A DNA stretch of 64,000 nucleotides from Isochrysis galbana. Its lineage: Eukaryota; Haptophyta; Isochrysidales; Isochrysidaceae. Below, piece by piece: positions 44,672 to 55,300 of the stretch. The stretch's first letter is position 1, and each line of letters begins with the position of its first letter. The translations under genes and the position numbers were made by a program. Under the pieces are notes generated by a model. The model was given only the letters and a program-made list of their open reading frames with translations. It ran no database searches and was not told where the DNA came from. The stretch covers positions 2,767,834 to 2,831,833 of the forward strand of contig CM030944.1 of NCBI GenBank assembly GCA_018136815.1, written 5' to 3'.

Positions 44672-45371
44672 TTACAAGGGGACGCAGTTTCCACCCTGCA
44701 CGACGCATCCCACCGAGCATTGCAGGCCGCCGAACTTCTTGCGCGTCGCCACACACTTAGTCGCAGCGGCCAGACCTTCTGCATACATCTCCCGCCAGAT
44801 CAGGTACGGGGGGCCAAAGAAGAAGACGGCGTAGAAGGCAACGAGAAAGATGGCGACAATGGTGCGAAAAGGCTGCCGATACTGCTTGTAGCTCTCGGCG
44901 TCGGAGACAAAGAACTTGTACAGGGGTCCGCGCGGAGGGAATACTCCCGCCTCGACTTGCTGCGAACAGTGATAAGGGAGCAGATGGGGTTGGATGGTCG
45001 GGGTATCGTCAAACAAGTGAATGAATTTGGGAGAGATGGAGGCCAGAAGGAAGGCAGGCCAGGCCAGGCTAGTGCTCGCGAAAGCGAGGGCGAGGACGCG
45101 GACGAGCGTGAGTGAGTAGGCGAGTCCACTAGAAGAGAGAGAGAAAGGCAGGGAGAGAGGGAGGGAGGGGAGAGAGGAGAGGAGAGAGGAGAGGCGCGCA
45201 AAGCCGCGAGCCTGCGTGCGGTGGCGTGGCTTGGCTCACCCCCGCGATGCCGAGAATGAGGGAGATGACAGTGAACCCACCGACGAGCAAACCCGTCAGC
45301 AGGTGTAGGCTCATCGGAGGCAAGCTCGCCATGAGCGGCTCGAGGAACTCCATCGTGCGCTCAGCAGGCAT
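44672..45371 (-). CDS. Small multi-pass membrane protein, unknown family
   Basis: The first exon starts at ATG 45371 and reads MEFLEPLMASLPPMSLHLLT, then a membrane helix (GLLVGGFTVISLILGIAG), to a GTGAGC donor at 45239. The second exon starts after TTCTAG at 45128. It carries a helix (YSLTLVRVLALAFA...), a soluble loop (FIHLFDDTPTIQPH ... GPLYKFFVSDAESYKQYRQP), another helix (TIVAIFLVAFYAVFFFGPPY) and a short Cys-containing tail to the stop at 44672. Spliced as written, exon 1 ends in phase 0 while exon 2 needs one base to complete a codon. The exact junction is therefore unresolved; a different donor, a missed microexon or a one-base error in the G5 run are possible. About 190 residues, three helices. 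No family recognised. Confidence 0.6.
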
Positions 45372-46547
45372 GGCGCGGCCAGATCGTGTCGGACCACCCG
45401 CGGTCGTGGCGTTGTTTCACCCACTCAAGGCGGCTCCTTTAGCTCTCCACCCCCCTCCCTCTCCTCTTCCCCCGTCTTCCTCCCCCCCCCCCCCTCCTGT
45501 GGTTCTCCTCCTCTGGTGCCCCGCCGCCCTCGCCTCCAATGGCTCCATAATCTTCCCGCCTCGCGCCTCGCGCCCCCTCTTAGTAACAGAGAGAGAAGGG
45601 GGGAGAGAGAGGGGGGGGGGAGAGTGAGAGAGTGGGAGAAAGAGGGAGAGAGGGAGAGCGGAGAGAGAGTGGGAGAGGGAGGGAGAGGGAGAGAGAAAGG
45701 GGGGGGGAGGGAGAGAGAGAGAGGGAGAGAGAGAGGGGGAGAGACCCAGATGTAGGAGTACTTGCACATGTACTCTCGTACGCAGATTCCCACGTGGAGG
45801 GAGACAGGTACTCTATACGTACACAGAAGAGCACAGATATATGCAGAAATGTACGGAGAGAGAGAGCTACAGAGAGAGAGAGAGAGTGAGTGAGTGACAG
45901 AGAGAGGGGGGAGGGAGGGGGAGAGAGAGGGGGGGGGGAGAGGGAGAGAGAGAGAGCGAGTAGATCTTACAACAGATATAGAGGCCCTCAGAACCACCGT
46001 CCTCCTCGTCCCCCCTCTGATTCTCTCCTCCTAGACTTGAGTCCACCCACTTCTCTCGCAAGAAGAAGAAGACCTCTCGTCGCCGCAGCTTCCCTTCTTC
46101 TCTCGCGGGGAATTCCTCCACGAGAGAGAGCGGGGCCTCGCGCCCGCCCGAGAAGCCCCCGGGGGGCGCGGGCGCCCCCTCCCTCCCGCCCCTCCCCCTC
46201 CCCCCCCCTCCCCCTCCCCCCTCCCCCAGACCGCCCCGGAAGCATCTCGGCTTGTCGGCGTCGCCGAGAAGAACCGCCCCCCCCCCCTCCCCCCCCCCCC
46301 CCCCCCTTCCCCCCCCCTTCCCTGAGTGAGGGAGAGACTACTCTATTGTGTTGTGTGGAGAGGGGCCCGGGGGGCCTCAGCGCACCAAAAACAAAACGCT
46401 TCTCTGCGCCCCCCCCCCGGGAGGCGGCCGCTGCGCGCAGCCGCGCAGCCGGGTGCGGCTTGGCGAGACCTCTCATTTGGTCGCCTTCATCAGCATTCGG
46501 CTCTCGGCCAGCTGCGCCTCGTGATCCGTCCACGGAGGAGGGAGGAG
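45372..46547. other. Purine/pyrimidine-asymmetric and C-rich spacer
   Basis: From 45590 to 45960 the plus strand is almost pure G/A (GAGAGAGGGGGGGGGGAGAG), which on the minus strand is a C/T tract upstream of the 45371 gene. From 46190 to 46330 it is almost pure C. Long open frames here are artefacts of this composition. No gene. Confidence 0.5.
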
Positions 46548-46731
46548 CCTGGATAGGAAATACGTATTTACCGGTATTTGGCCAGAAGCCAAATACATAT
46601 GTATTTGGCTGTATTTGAAACGCGTCCTGGGTTGTAGGCCTCGAATGTATTTGAAATGTATTTGGCCGGGGGCCAAATACATATGTATTTGGCTGTATTT
46701 GCAGGCCCCAACACCGTATTTCCCATCCAGG
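46548..46731. mobile_element. Palindromic MITE-like element B, best-preserved copy
   Basis: Terminal inverted repeats are CCTGGATAGGAAATACG at the left and, read on the other strand, CCTGGATGGGAAATACG at the right (16 of 17 match). Inside, the perfect palindrome CCAAATACATATGTATTTGG appears twice. It is separated by GGTTGTAGGCCTCGAATGTA, which also occurs (inverted) in the copies at 23871 and 50718. No open frame, about 184 bases. Confidence 0.7.
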
Positions 46732-46924
46732 GGGAGGAGGCGTTGGGCGTTGGCGTTGCTTGCGGGCGCGAATTGCCAATTGAGAGCGTCTCTGTCTCTG
46801 TTTTCGCTTTTTGCTTTTTGTTGTGCGGTCTGTGCGGTGCAAACACAAACGCAGGGGCATCATTAGCCTGCTCCCTTTAATAACGACTAGATCGTTCCAG
46901 TAGGGCGGTCAAACAGTGTTTTTA

Positions 46925-47150
46925 AATAAGGGGTAGCCCGGTCACTCACTAGGGGCTAGGGGGGTGCGAAGGGCACCATCGGTAATGGTAATGGGCAAAC
47001 GAGGACCTAAATGAGCTCCCTATAGGTTCTGGTGTCCTGGTACGAGAGATCAGCAAAAAAATCCGGGGTCCTCCGGCGAAATTTTCGAAAATTACTCAAT
47101 TTCAGGCCTCTGACGGCCGCGCACGAAATATACAACGGGCCCCCCAGCCA
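46925..47150 (+). repeat. Repeat E, copy adjoining the retroelement open frame
   Basis: Begins TAGCCCGGTCACTCACTAGG and contains GGGCACCATC, CTATAGGTTCTGGT, AGAGATCAGCAAAAA and CAGGCCTCTGACGGCCG. All are present in the same order on the minus strand of 50420-50700. It runs directly into the ATG of the Ser/Pro-rich frame at 47150. Confidence 0.6.
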
Positions 47151-47731
47151 TGTCCGCTCATCCGTCGTCGCGCTCGCCCTCGCCCAAGCCCGTCCTCCCG
47201 CCTTTCTCTGCTGAGGAGGTGGTCCAGCCCGCCATTGGCCACCCCCCAACTTCCGCCGCGCCTCTCGCCGCTTCCCTTCCGTCCCCTCTGTTCCCATCTG
47301 AGGTAGTGGTAACCTCGGATCCGTCAAACCTGGACTTGAGCCCAGGGCCCAGGGAGAATCCGAATCTGCACGCCTTGCGCGACCACGGCGAACATAGAAG
47401 ACGGTATATAGCGAAGAAGGCTCGTACTCGTGCCGAAATATTCATGCCAAAAGGCCTGAATACGACAATATACATATACGAATACGAATACGACACCAAC
47501 TTCGAACTGTTGCTGTTGCCGGGCGCGCTGCGTGCCCGTTTACGACGATGCATCCGGGTGGGGGACCGCACTAGGCTCTATAAGCACAGGAGACAGGAGC
47601 CACCCGGATGGTCACGTCGTCACGTCAATCGGGCAGGCCGCGCGCCGAAACCTCGTCGAAATCAGCCATCAACAGAGCCCTTTGAACGTCGACGTCTGAC
47701 GTCTCGGAGGAAGGCACCCTTTGGTTTCTAG
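47150..47731 (+). pseudogene. Ser/Pro-rich retroelement open frame
   Basis: 193 codons from ATG 47150. The first about 60 residues (MSAHPSSRSPSPKPVLPPFS ... EEVVQPAIGHPPTSAAPL) match the fragment at 26925-27118 (minus). In pattern they also match the frame at 56981 (minus: SPPSSPSLKPACPPSSADG). The part after NLDLSPGPRENPNL matches 34476-34520. The C-terminal part (KPRRNQPSTEP, RRRLTSRRKAP) is basic. Probably an ORF1-like protein remnant; no nucleic-acid-binding motif is certain. Confidence 0.4.
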
Positions 47732-48045
47732 AGGGTGCTCAAACTGTCAAACTGCAGCATGAACATCAAGGCCTCCTCATGCTGTAGAGAGCTCGGCCGA
47801 CATGCCGACATGTGCTTATTTTTTCAGTTGAAGAGCTCATTTGCTCGTTTGGCGTTTGGTCCGGCAGGGTAAAATAAAGTGTAAAGTACTCCTACTCCTA
47901 CTACTCCTACGTAATCGCAGTATTGTATTACTTTCGTCGCGCGGGGCGGGCGGGCGGCCCGAGCGGGGCGCCGCGCTGTCCCTCCGCCCCTTCGCACCCT
48001 TCGCACCGCCCTCCGCCTCGGCGACACGCCGCGCGCCGCGCGCTG
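47732..48045. other. Promoter-side spacer of the palmitoyltransferase gene
   Basis: GTACTCCTACTCCTACTACT short repeat near 47885. The leader is very GC-rich (GGGCGGGCGGGCGGCCCGAG) and in frame with the gene upstream of ATG 48046. No other gene. Confidence 0.35.
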
Positions 48046-49407
48046 ATGACCGAGCAGCCAACCCTCTCGGCCCTCAGCCGTCGGCACAGTGCCGACGAAA
48101 TCGCACGGATTGCCTCACCGCAGTTGGTTGACGCGCCCCATTTCCCTCCGCTGCCTTGGCGTGCTGCACCCTGCTCGATCTACCGCTGGCTGATCTCACC
48201 CATGTTCCTCGTCGTCTTCGGCATTGTCGTCGCAAATTACCTACCGTACGTTCTTTGGACGCCGCACGCGACCGTCGGCGCCTGGGTTGCCGTCGGCGTC
48301 TTCCACGTGCTGCTCGCTCTGCTGTTGGGCTCGTACCTGATGACAGTCTTCACAGATCCAGGCACAGTCCCGGCTGATTGGAATGCAGCTGTTGCGGCGG
48401 ACGAGCGCCTCTCCGCGATGCATCGCTATTGTGAACGGTCGGGCCTATATCGCCCTCTCCGCAGCCACTACTGCTCCGTCACCGGGCGTGTCGTCCTCAA
48501 CATGGATCACTTTTGCCCTTGGGTGGTCAATACAGTAGGCTTTTACAACCGCAAATTCTTCGTGCTCTTTCTATTCTACACTCTGCTCACGTGTACGTGG
48601 GTGCTGATCACTTTCATCCCGACCATGTTCGACGCGCGTGCTCTTTTCATTCCGGCCCACGCTGGCAGCCGCCGTCACGGAGGGCTGAATGCCTTCACCC
48701 CCAACTACGGCAACGTGCCGTCGCCGCACTCGATCGCCTCGCTTGGTTGGGGCCCCACGCAATTCATGGTATTGATGATGGCTGTCATGCTGGACGTGAC
48801 TCTGATGCTCATGCTGCTGTGCTTCTTCTCGTTCCACGCGTCTATGATATGCAAGAATGAGACAACAATTGAAGGTGCTTGCTTGCCCTCATGGATTTGC
48901 TCGGGTGCTACAAGTGGGGGGTACCCTTACGTGGTCCCTTTTTGGCGATCGCTGGAGCAGCCGTTGTGTTCAGCCAATTACTCTGTGCAACCTAGTGTGC
49001 TCGCTGACCGCCGTATGCGAGAAAATGTGATCTTGCCGCAAGATGTCGCCCGTCTAGCGACGACTTTAGGTCGAATTGCATTCCTAATCCATGCCTGTGT
49101 TCACCTTTCCCGTTGATCAGGTACCTCACCTCAGTTCGATGTCGGGTTGGAGCGCAATATCGCCTCTGTGCTCGGTTCAGACCGCCGCTTCTGGCTCCTG
49201 CCGGTGTATGCAGGCGGCCCTCTCGGGGACGGCGTTCACTGGCCAGTGCATAAACTTCGGTGGTATGTCGCCGAGGATGATGATGAACTGCTTGATGATG
49301 ACGCAGAAAGATACGGCGAGCAACGTAGAGGAGCGAGCGATCAGGCAAAGCTATTGGAGGAAGGAGGCGCGTTGATGCATTATTCCAGCTGCGAGGACGA
49401 GGAATGA
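48046..49407 (+). CDS. DHHC-family palmitoyltransferase with DHFC active site
   Basis: Attaches palmitate to cysteines of membrane-associated proteins on endomembranes. Exons 48046-48874 and 49121-49407 (371 residues). Four membrane helices: FLVVFGIVVANYLPYVLW; VGVFHVLLALLLGSYLMTVF; FFVLFLFYTLLTCTWVLITF; MVLMMAVMLDVTLMLMLLCF. Between helices 2 and 3 lies the Cys-rich domain: TDPGTVP, RYCERSGLYRP.RSHYCSVTGRVVLNM, then DHFCPWVVNTVGFYNRKFF. The second His of DHHC is Phe here, but the nucleophile Cys is kept; DHYC and similar variants are known in active family members. The TTxE-type motif is NETTIEG at the splice junction, followed by FDVGLERNIASVLG and a final WLLP.YAGGPLGDG typical of the family. 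Acidic tail with SSCEDEE. Identity secure; activity inferred. Confidence 0.9.
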
Positions 49408-49469
49408 GGAGGGGTGGAGGTTAGCTTAAGTGTGTGAAAGGGGAAAGCTGATAATTTGCTTGGATAAAA
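49408..49469. other. Short AT-rich flank
   Basis: 3' flank of the palmitoyltransferase gene. It includes AAAAATAATAATCAATG, which also precedes the other long copy of repeat A. Confidence 0.3.
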
Positions 49470-50070
49470 ATAATAATCAATGTTATATCCTAGCCAACCC
49501 CACTAGCTAATTGGACATAACTTTTCCGTCCCGGAATCCCGCCATGCCTGACGGGCCAGGTGTCCGAGTGACACCGGGGGGTGGGGGCACTGCCCCCTCC
49601 CCTCGATATTTGTCCTCCCCCCAGTGCATGCACCGACCCCGCGCACCCCAGCGCGTCCTCTCCTCGAGTCCACGCTGGGGGAAAACCCCTTTCGGGTAAA
49701 AACAACGCGGGGCGGGGGGGGGGGGGGCACTCGTGAGATAGGAGCCCAGAAGCGCTAATCTCCCTCGCTAGAGCGAGTGGCCGCGGCGAGCCGCGGCCCT
49801 TCCCTCCTGGTTCTGGCGCCCCCGTCTTCTCTTACCCAAACGGGGCGAGAAGACACGCATCTGCCGGAGGGGAGAGCTGCCGCTCCCTCCTCCCCTCCCT
49901 CTTCCCTTTTCCTCCTCTCTTCCCTGCGGCGGGGGCCCATGGCGCGCGCCTGTGGCCCCTCCTCCGGTCCCCAGGTGGCCTGCAGGGGCCTGGGAGCACA
50001 GCTCAGGGGGCAGGTGAGGCTGGGGCATGGCCCTGGCCCCTCCTGCCTCTCCCTCGCTGGCGCTCCGAGC
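49470..50070 (+). repeat. Dispersed repeat A, 3'-shortened copy
   Basis: Near-identical in word order to 22752-23340: CTAGCTAATTGGACATAACT, CCATGCCTGACGGGCCAGGT, the G13-type run near 49715, GCGAGCCGCGGCC, and GGAGCACAGCTCAGGGGGCA. It diverges after the CTCCCTCGCTGGC word. No conserved open frame. Confidence 0.65.
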
Positions 50071-50409
50071 CCCGCTTCATCAGGGCGGTGCCTGCGTCAC
50101 GCCATGCTTGCTCCGCGCTCTGCGCTCTGCGCCCTCTCATTCATACAAGCTGCGCATTGCCTCCGCGCCTTCACTGCCGCCTCTTCTCCCCAAGTGGCCG
50201 CGCCGCAGTCTAGGCCACTGAGCAAGAGCGCATTCGCATACTTCTTGCTTCTTGCGCCTCGCCCTGCCTAGCGCGGATTCCACTAGGAGCTGCATCACTG
50301 CATCAGCAGCCACGCAGCCACTTATGGGAGGCGGCTGGCGGGGCAGGTAGGGGGGGACCCTGAGGAATCCTTGGACGCCCAGGGGAGGTGGGAAATAGAA
50401 ATAGTGGTT

Positions 50410-50700
50410 GAAATGAGTGAGTGACCGGGCTATGTTTCGCTGCGAGAGGCGCGCATGAAGGCCATCGGTAAAATAATACCGGAGGGGGGCCTGAAATATA
50501 TTTTCGCACGGCCGTCAGAGGCCTGTGAAATCGGGTATTTTTCGAAAAATTTTCCGGGAGACCCCCGGTCCCGATTTGTTTTTGCTGATCTCTCATACCA
50601 GAACCTATAGGAGGGAGCGTATTTAGGCCTTCGTTTGCCCATATAACAGATGGTGCCCTCCGCACCCCCTAGTGAGTAGTGAGTGACCGGGCTAATACTA
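50410..50700 (-). repeat. Repeat E flanked by direct repeats
   Basis: Read on the minus strand it starts TTAGCCCGGTCACTCACTAC and ends CATAGCCCGGTCACTCACTC. The same 17-base word thus stands at both ends in direct orientation, about 275 bases apart. The interior matches 46925-47150. The word also begins a third, divergent stretch on the minus strand of 58740-58900. Confidence 0.6.
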
Positions 50701-50717
50701 ATAGTGGTAGCCTAAAG

Positions 50718-50935
50718 CCTAGATGGTAGATGGGAAATGCGAAATGCGGTGTTGGAGCCTGCAAATTGCTGCAAATACAGCCAAATACATATGTATTTTG
50801 CCTCCGGCCAAATACATTTCAAATACATTCGAGGCCTACAACCCAGGACGCGCTACAAATATAGTCAAATACATATGTATTTGGCCTCTGCCTCTGGCCA
50901 AATACGGTAAATACGTATTTCCAATCTAGATCTAG
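50718..50935. mobile_element. Palindromic MITE-like element B, copy 3
   Basis: Left end CCTAGATGG..AGATGGGAAAT; right end AATACGTATTTCCAATCTAG. Two CAAATACATATGTATTT palindromes and CATTCGAGGCCTACAACCCA inside. Slightly longer and more diverged than the copy at 46548. Confidence 0.6.
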
Positions 50936-51662
50936 GCGAAGTGGTAGTGGCCAGGGGCCGCCTTAGGCCTTAGGCTTGCTGTGGGGCTTGGGGAGGGCTC
51001 TCGGAGCCACGGCCACGGCAAAAGGGGGGCGGGGACGCTCTGCGATGCAGGCCGCTCTGCGAAGCGCAAGTCTCTAGCCCTACCTAGCCCTAGCCAACTG
51101 CCAACTGTCCCTGGACCCTGTACTGTCGACTGTCGAAATTATTGTGGGTGCGTTTGTACTTTGTACTTTCCCCCCCCCCCCAAAGTACACGGGAGCGGAG
51201 ATAAAAGAAAACGCACCTCGAGTTGCACCGAGACTGACTGGCTTGCTGGCTTCGCGCACAGGGGAGAGAGAGGGGGGAGAGAGAGGGGGGAGAGAGGGGG
51301 GGGGGGGGGGCGGAGAGGGGGGGGGGGGGGAGAGGGGGGAGAGGGGTTGGGCGAGGGGGAAATGGTGGAGGGGGAAGAGAGAGAGAGGGAGGAGAGGGGA
51401 GAGGAGGGGAGGGAGGAGAGGGGAGAAGGGGGGGAGGGGGGGCGGGCGGCGGGTCGAGCGCCCGCCGAGCGGCGGCCGCCCGCCCATTTTGGGAGAGGGG
51501 CGTGCGGTCCAGGATGCCCACCCGCCGCCTTTCGCCCCTCTTCCCCCGCCTCTCCTTCCCCTTCTTGGCCACTCTTCCCTCGCTCGGCCGCCCGCCGCCG
51601 CCCCCCCCCCTTTCCCCCCCGCGCGAAGTCAGCGTGGCAGGCTAACGAAAAGGGGGGGATCG

Positions 51663-51696
<34 letters not shown>

Positions 51697-51926
51697 CCTG
51701 CTTCCCGCGGCCCTACCCCCCTCCCCGTTCTTCGAGTCTCTCCAGCGGCGGCTTGTGTTTCCGCGCGCTCGCTTCTCTCGCGCGCGGGAGAGAGAGAGAG
51801 AGAGAGGTCCAAACCTCCGCAGCCCCCCCCTTCTCTATTTCCCCCCTCCCCCCCCTCCCCGTCTCATCCCGAGGGGGGGGGAGGGGGGGCCTGGGCCTGA
51901 CTCTCCACGCTCTCCCCCACTGCTCT

Positions 51927-51987
<61 letters not shown>

Positions 51988-52313
51988 CAGCCCGTCACTC
52001 ATCTCTCCTGTTCTCGCCTCCCCTTCTTCTCTATTCCTCTTGCCTCCCCCCCCCCGCGCGCGTCTCTCTCTCTCACCAGACGCCGAGGGCAGGCTGAGCC
52101 CCCGCAATGGCGCTGCAGTGAGAGGTGTGTGTGAAGGGGGCAGTTTCCGCACCGACAGCGCGCGCGTGAGAGATCGAGCCAGCGAGCTGGCGTGTGCGCG
52201 CACGAGAGAGAAAGAGGACAGACAGACAGACAGAGAGCGAGCAAGTGAGCGAGCGAGCAAGAGAGCGAGAGGCGGGGCGGCATACGTAGCCGCAAAGCGT
52301 CTAGCCCAGCCAG
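50936..52313. other. Purine/pyrimidine tract region upstream of the glycoprotein gene
   Basis: From 51255 to 51440 the plus strand is G/A only (long G runs). At 51663-51695 and 51929-51984 it is perfect CT repeats. At 52205-52270 it is GACA/GAGC repeats. Long open frames across it on both strands are low complexity. It ends at the ATG of the next gene and probably includes its promoter and leader. Confidence 0.6.
51929..51984. repeat. (CT)n microsatellite
   Basis: About 28 uninterrupted CT units, with a second perfect tract at 51663-51695. Confidence 0.9.
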
Positions 52314-55300
52314 ATGCTCGGTGCCCTCGCGTTTGCGTTTGCCGTCTCGGGCCTCGTATTTGACAAGAGCCTCGGGCCACACTACCGCTTTTACTTCACT
52401 TCGGTGCGCGGGCCGCTCAATAATCTGGGCGGCATCTCACTCACGGAAATCCGCTTCTATGACGTTGACGGCGTGCAGCTGCCTAACTCCATGATCCACT
52501 CTGTGACGAATGAGGGAGGGGACCACTTTCCTCAGGAGGTGCCCGGTTCTCTTGTCGACGGCCGACTCGACACCAAATGGCTCGACCTCAACTTTCTCTC
52601 TGCGGATCAGACGTCATCCCTCATTGTTGTTCTCAAGCCTGATGCGCCCGTGCCCAAATCGTACGACTTTGTCACGGCAATGGTGCAGGATAAGCGTGAC
52701 CCAACCGCGTGGTCTCTATCGCGCCTGACTGCATGCAATGATTGGTACCCGCTTGCGAGCGAGGAGGTGCTCAACCCGCCACTGGCGCGGCGAGTGCCCT
52801 ACTCGACCACAGCAGGCGACAGGTTCCCCATCGACGAGATCCCTCTCACGCTGGAAGAGATCACTGCATGCACCCCGCCGTCAGCACCGCCGCTGCCTCC
52901 TCAGGCACCCCCACCGCCCTCACCTCCTCCGCCCTCACCCCCCTCGCCCCCCTCGCCCCCCTCGCCGCCAGTGCCCCCGTCTCCCCCGCCACCACCCTCG
53001 CCGCCGCCCTCGCCTCCATCACCGCCCCCTACACCGCCCTCGCCCCCGGCACCGCCCTTTCCGCCACCAGCCCCTGCTGTATACCGGTTCATATTCGACC
53101 AGATCCGCTACCCGTACAAGGACTCAGTCCAGCTCTCGGAGGTCAAGCTATTTGGGCCAAACGACCCAGATTTTGAGAGGCCGCTCCCTGTGGCCTTTGT
53201 CACAGATGCCGGTGGCACGGGCCCTTCGCCAAATGTGCGCGAGTTTCCCAATCAGGTCATTGATGGCGACAACACAACCAAGTGGTTGCGTGATGGCATC
53301 GTGAGTGGCGGGCCGTGTGAGCTTACATTCACCCTCGCCGAGCCTTACTATGTCGAGGCGTACAGCTTCACGACGGCGAACGACAATGAGGGCCGCGATC
53401 CCACGCACTGGCGTTTTGGTGTCGTGAAATCCGATGGAAGCTTCGTCCAGCTCTCCGAGGTTACCCAGCACTTGCCACCTACTGGTTTTCCAGAGTCACG
53501 CTACTCCAGCTACGGGGTCTTCTACGCCATCCTCCCACCGCCTCCCCCCCTGCCCCCTCCTCGACCTGGGCTTCCGCCGGGAATCGGCGACGTGTCCAAC
53601 CGCGCTTTCAGCACCCTCGAATTCCACTTCACTGGGGTGCGCGGCAGGTTCGGCGTTGTGGCAGTGGACAATGGCATCGCACTGGCCGAGATCATTTTGC
53701 GTAACGTTGCCGGAGCTGTCATTGGTGTGATAAGTGCCACCGTGCCCGGCGGCAACTCCCCACTTGACGAGGGCCCTGAGAACCTGATTGACGGTGTCAT
53801 CACCACCAAGTGGTTCGAGCGGCGCACACCGACACCTGATGACCCTGTCGTCGTTCGAATGTACTTTCCCCAGGCTGTCCTCGGGACATATGAGTTCTTC
53901 ACGGCAGAGCAGCAGAAGCGCGACCCCACCAGCTGGATTGTATACGCTGTGGAGCCCAGCCTCACCGGCGGTGATGACCTTCTTATCGAACTTGCTCGCG
54001 AGGAGAACGTTCAGCCACCTACTGGGGAGGGCTCCCGCGGCGAGTCATACGGAGATTTCAGTTTTAACCGCCCGCCGATGGTCATGAGCCCTTCAGCGCC
54101 GCCGGGTGTCACCAATCCCTCGCCGCCGCCCGGCGTCGCTGGCCCATCGCCGCCGCCCGGCGTCGCAGGCCCATCGCAACCGCCCGGCGTCGCAGGCCCA
54201 TCGCAACCACCCGGCGTCGCAAATACCTCGCCACCCCCGGGCGTGTCCAACCCATCGCCCCCCCCCGGAGTGCGATACCCCTCGCCACCTCCGGGTACCG
54301 CAGCCATCGCTCCACCTCCACCCCCGCCAGATCCACCCTTTGCACCCCCAGGCTCGCTGGCTGTGCCGCACGGTGACGTCTTCGAGTTTCAATTTACGGA
54401 TGTTCGAACACCAATCAACGGTGTCTCGCTCGCAGAGATCCTCCTACTTGATGCGCGCGGCATCGAGCTACCAACCACTCAAGCGCTGGTTTTTGACATG
54501 CAGTCTGAGGACAGCCCGACTGGCCAGGGCCCTGAGAACTTGGTCGACACCTTAATCCGCACGCAGTGGACTGATTTGCGCACGCCGACACCGGAAACAC
54601 CCGTGCGCGTACGCGTCTTCCTTGCCCAAGAGTTTTGGGTCAATTCCTACACGTTTTGGCCAGCATTCACTAACCCGGAGCGCGACCCGAAATCGTGGCG
54701 CTTTGGTGTGGTGCGTGGCGCCGCGCGGCGCCGAGGCCGCGCTCTGAGCGAGGACAACTGGGGAGGAACCTTTCATCAGCTCACCACTGAGACGAACCAG
54801 GAGCCTCCGTACGGCCCCTATGGGTCGACATCGTCAACGCCCGTCCCGCCTGCTCCGCCGCCTCCGCCACCACCGCCGCCCGCTCCGCCCTCGCCGCCGC
54901 CCTCGCCACCAACGCCGCCCGCTCCGCCCTCGCCCCCGCCCTTGCCATCTTTCCCCCCGAAGGTGCCGGAAAGTGAACCGCAACACCCGCCGCCGCCGCC
55001 CTCGCCTCCGCCTCCGCCCTCGCCTCCCTCACCCCCGTCGCCTCCCGGGCCGCCGCCGCCTCCTCCCTCGCCGCCGCCACCACCACCCTCGCCGCCATCC
55101 CCGCCCGTTCCCCCCTCGCCGCCTCCCTCGCCTCCGTCCCCATCTCCCTCGCCGCCACCACCACCACCACCACCCCAACCCCCACCCTCGCCGCCCTCAC
55201 CACCAGCACCCCCGCCATCATCGCCCTCGCCGCCGCCACCCCCTCCGTCGCCGCCGATCCCTCCCGCACCACCGATGCCGCCTCCCGCGCCGCCGGAAGA

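Noticed and set aside
45988..46863. Minus-strand open frame of about 290 codons
   Set aside because: It crosses a MITE-like element and a poly-C region; the peptide is poly-Gly/Arg with no conservation.
50981..52363. Long open frame (about 460 codons) overlapping the start of the glycoprotein gene
   Set aside because: It runs through GA and CT tracts and encodes low-complexity G/E/R and S/L/P repeats. It has no domain, and the region is better explained as leader and microsatellite DNA.
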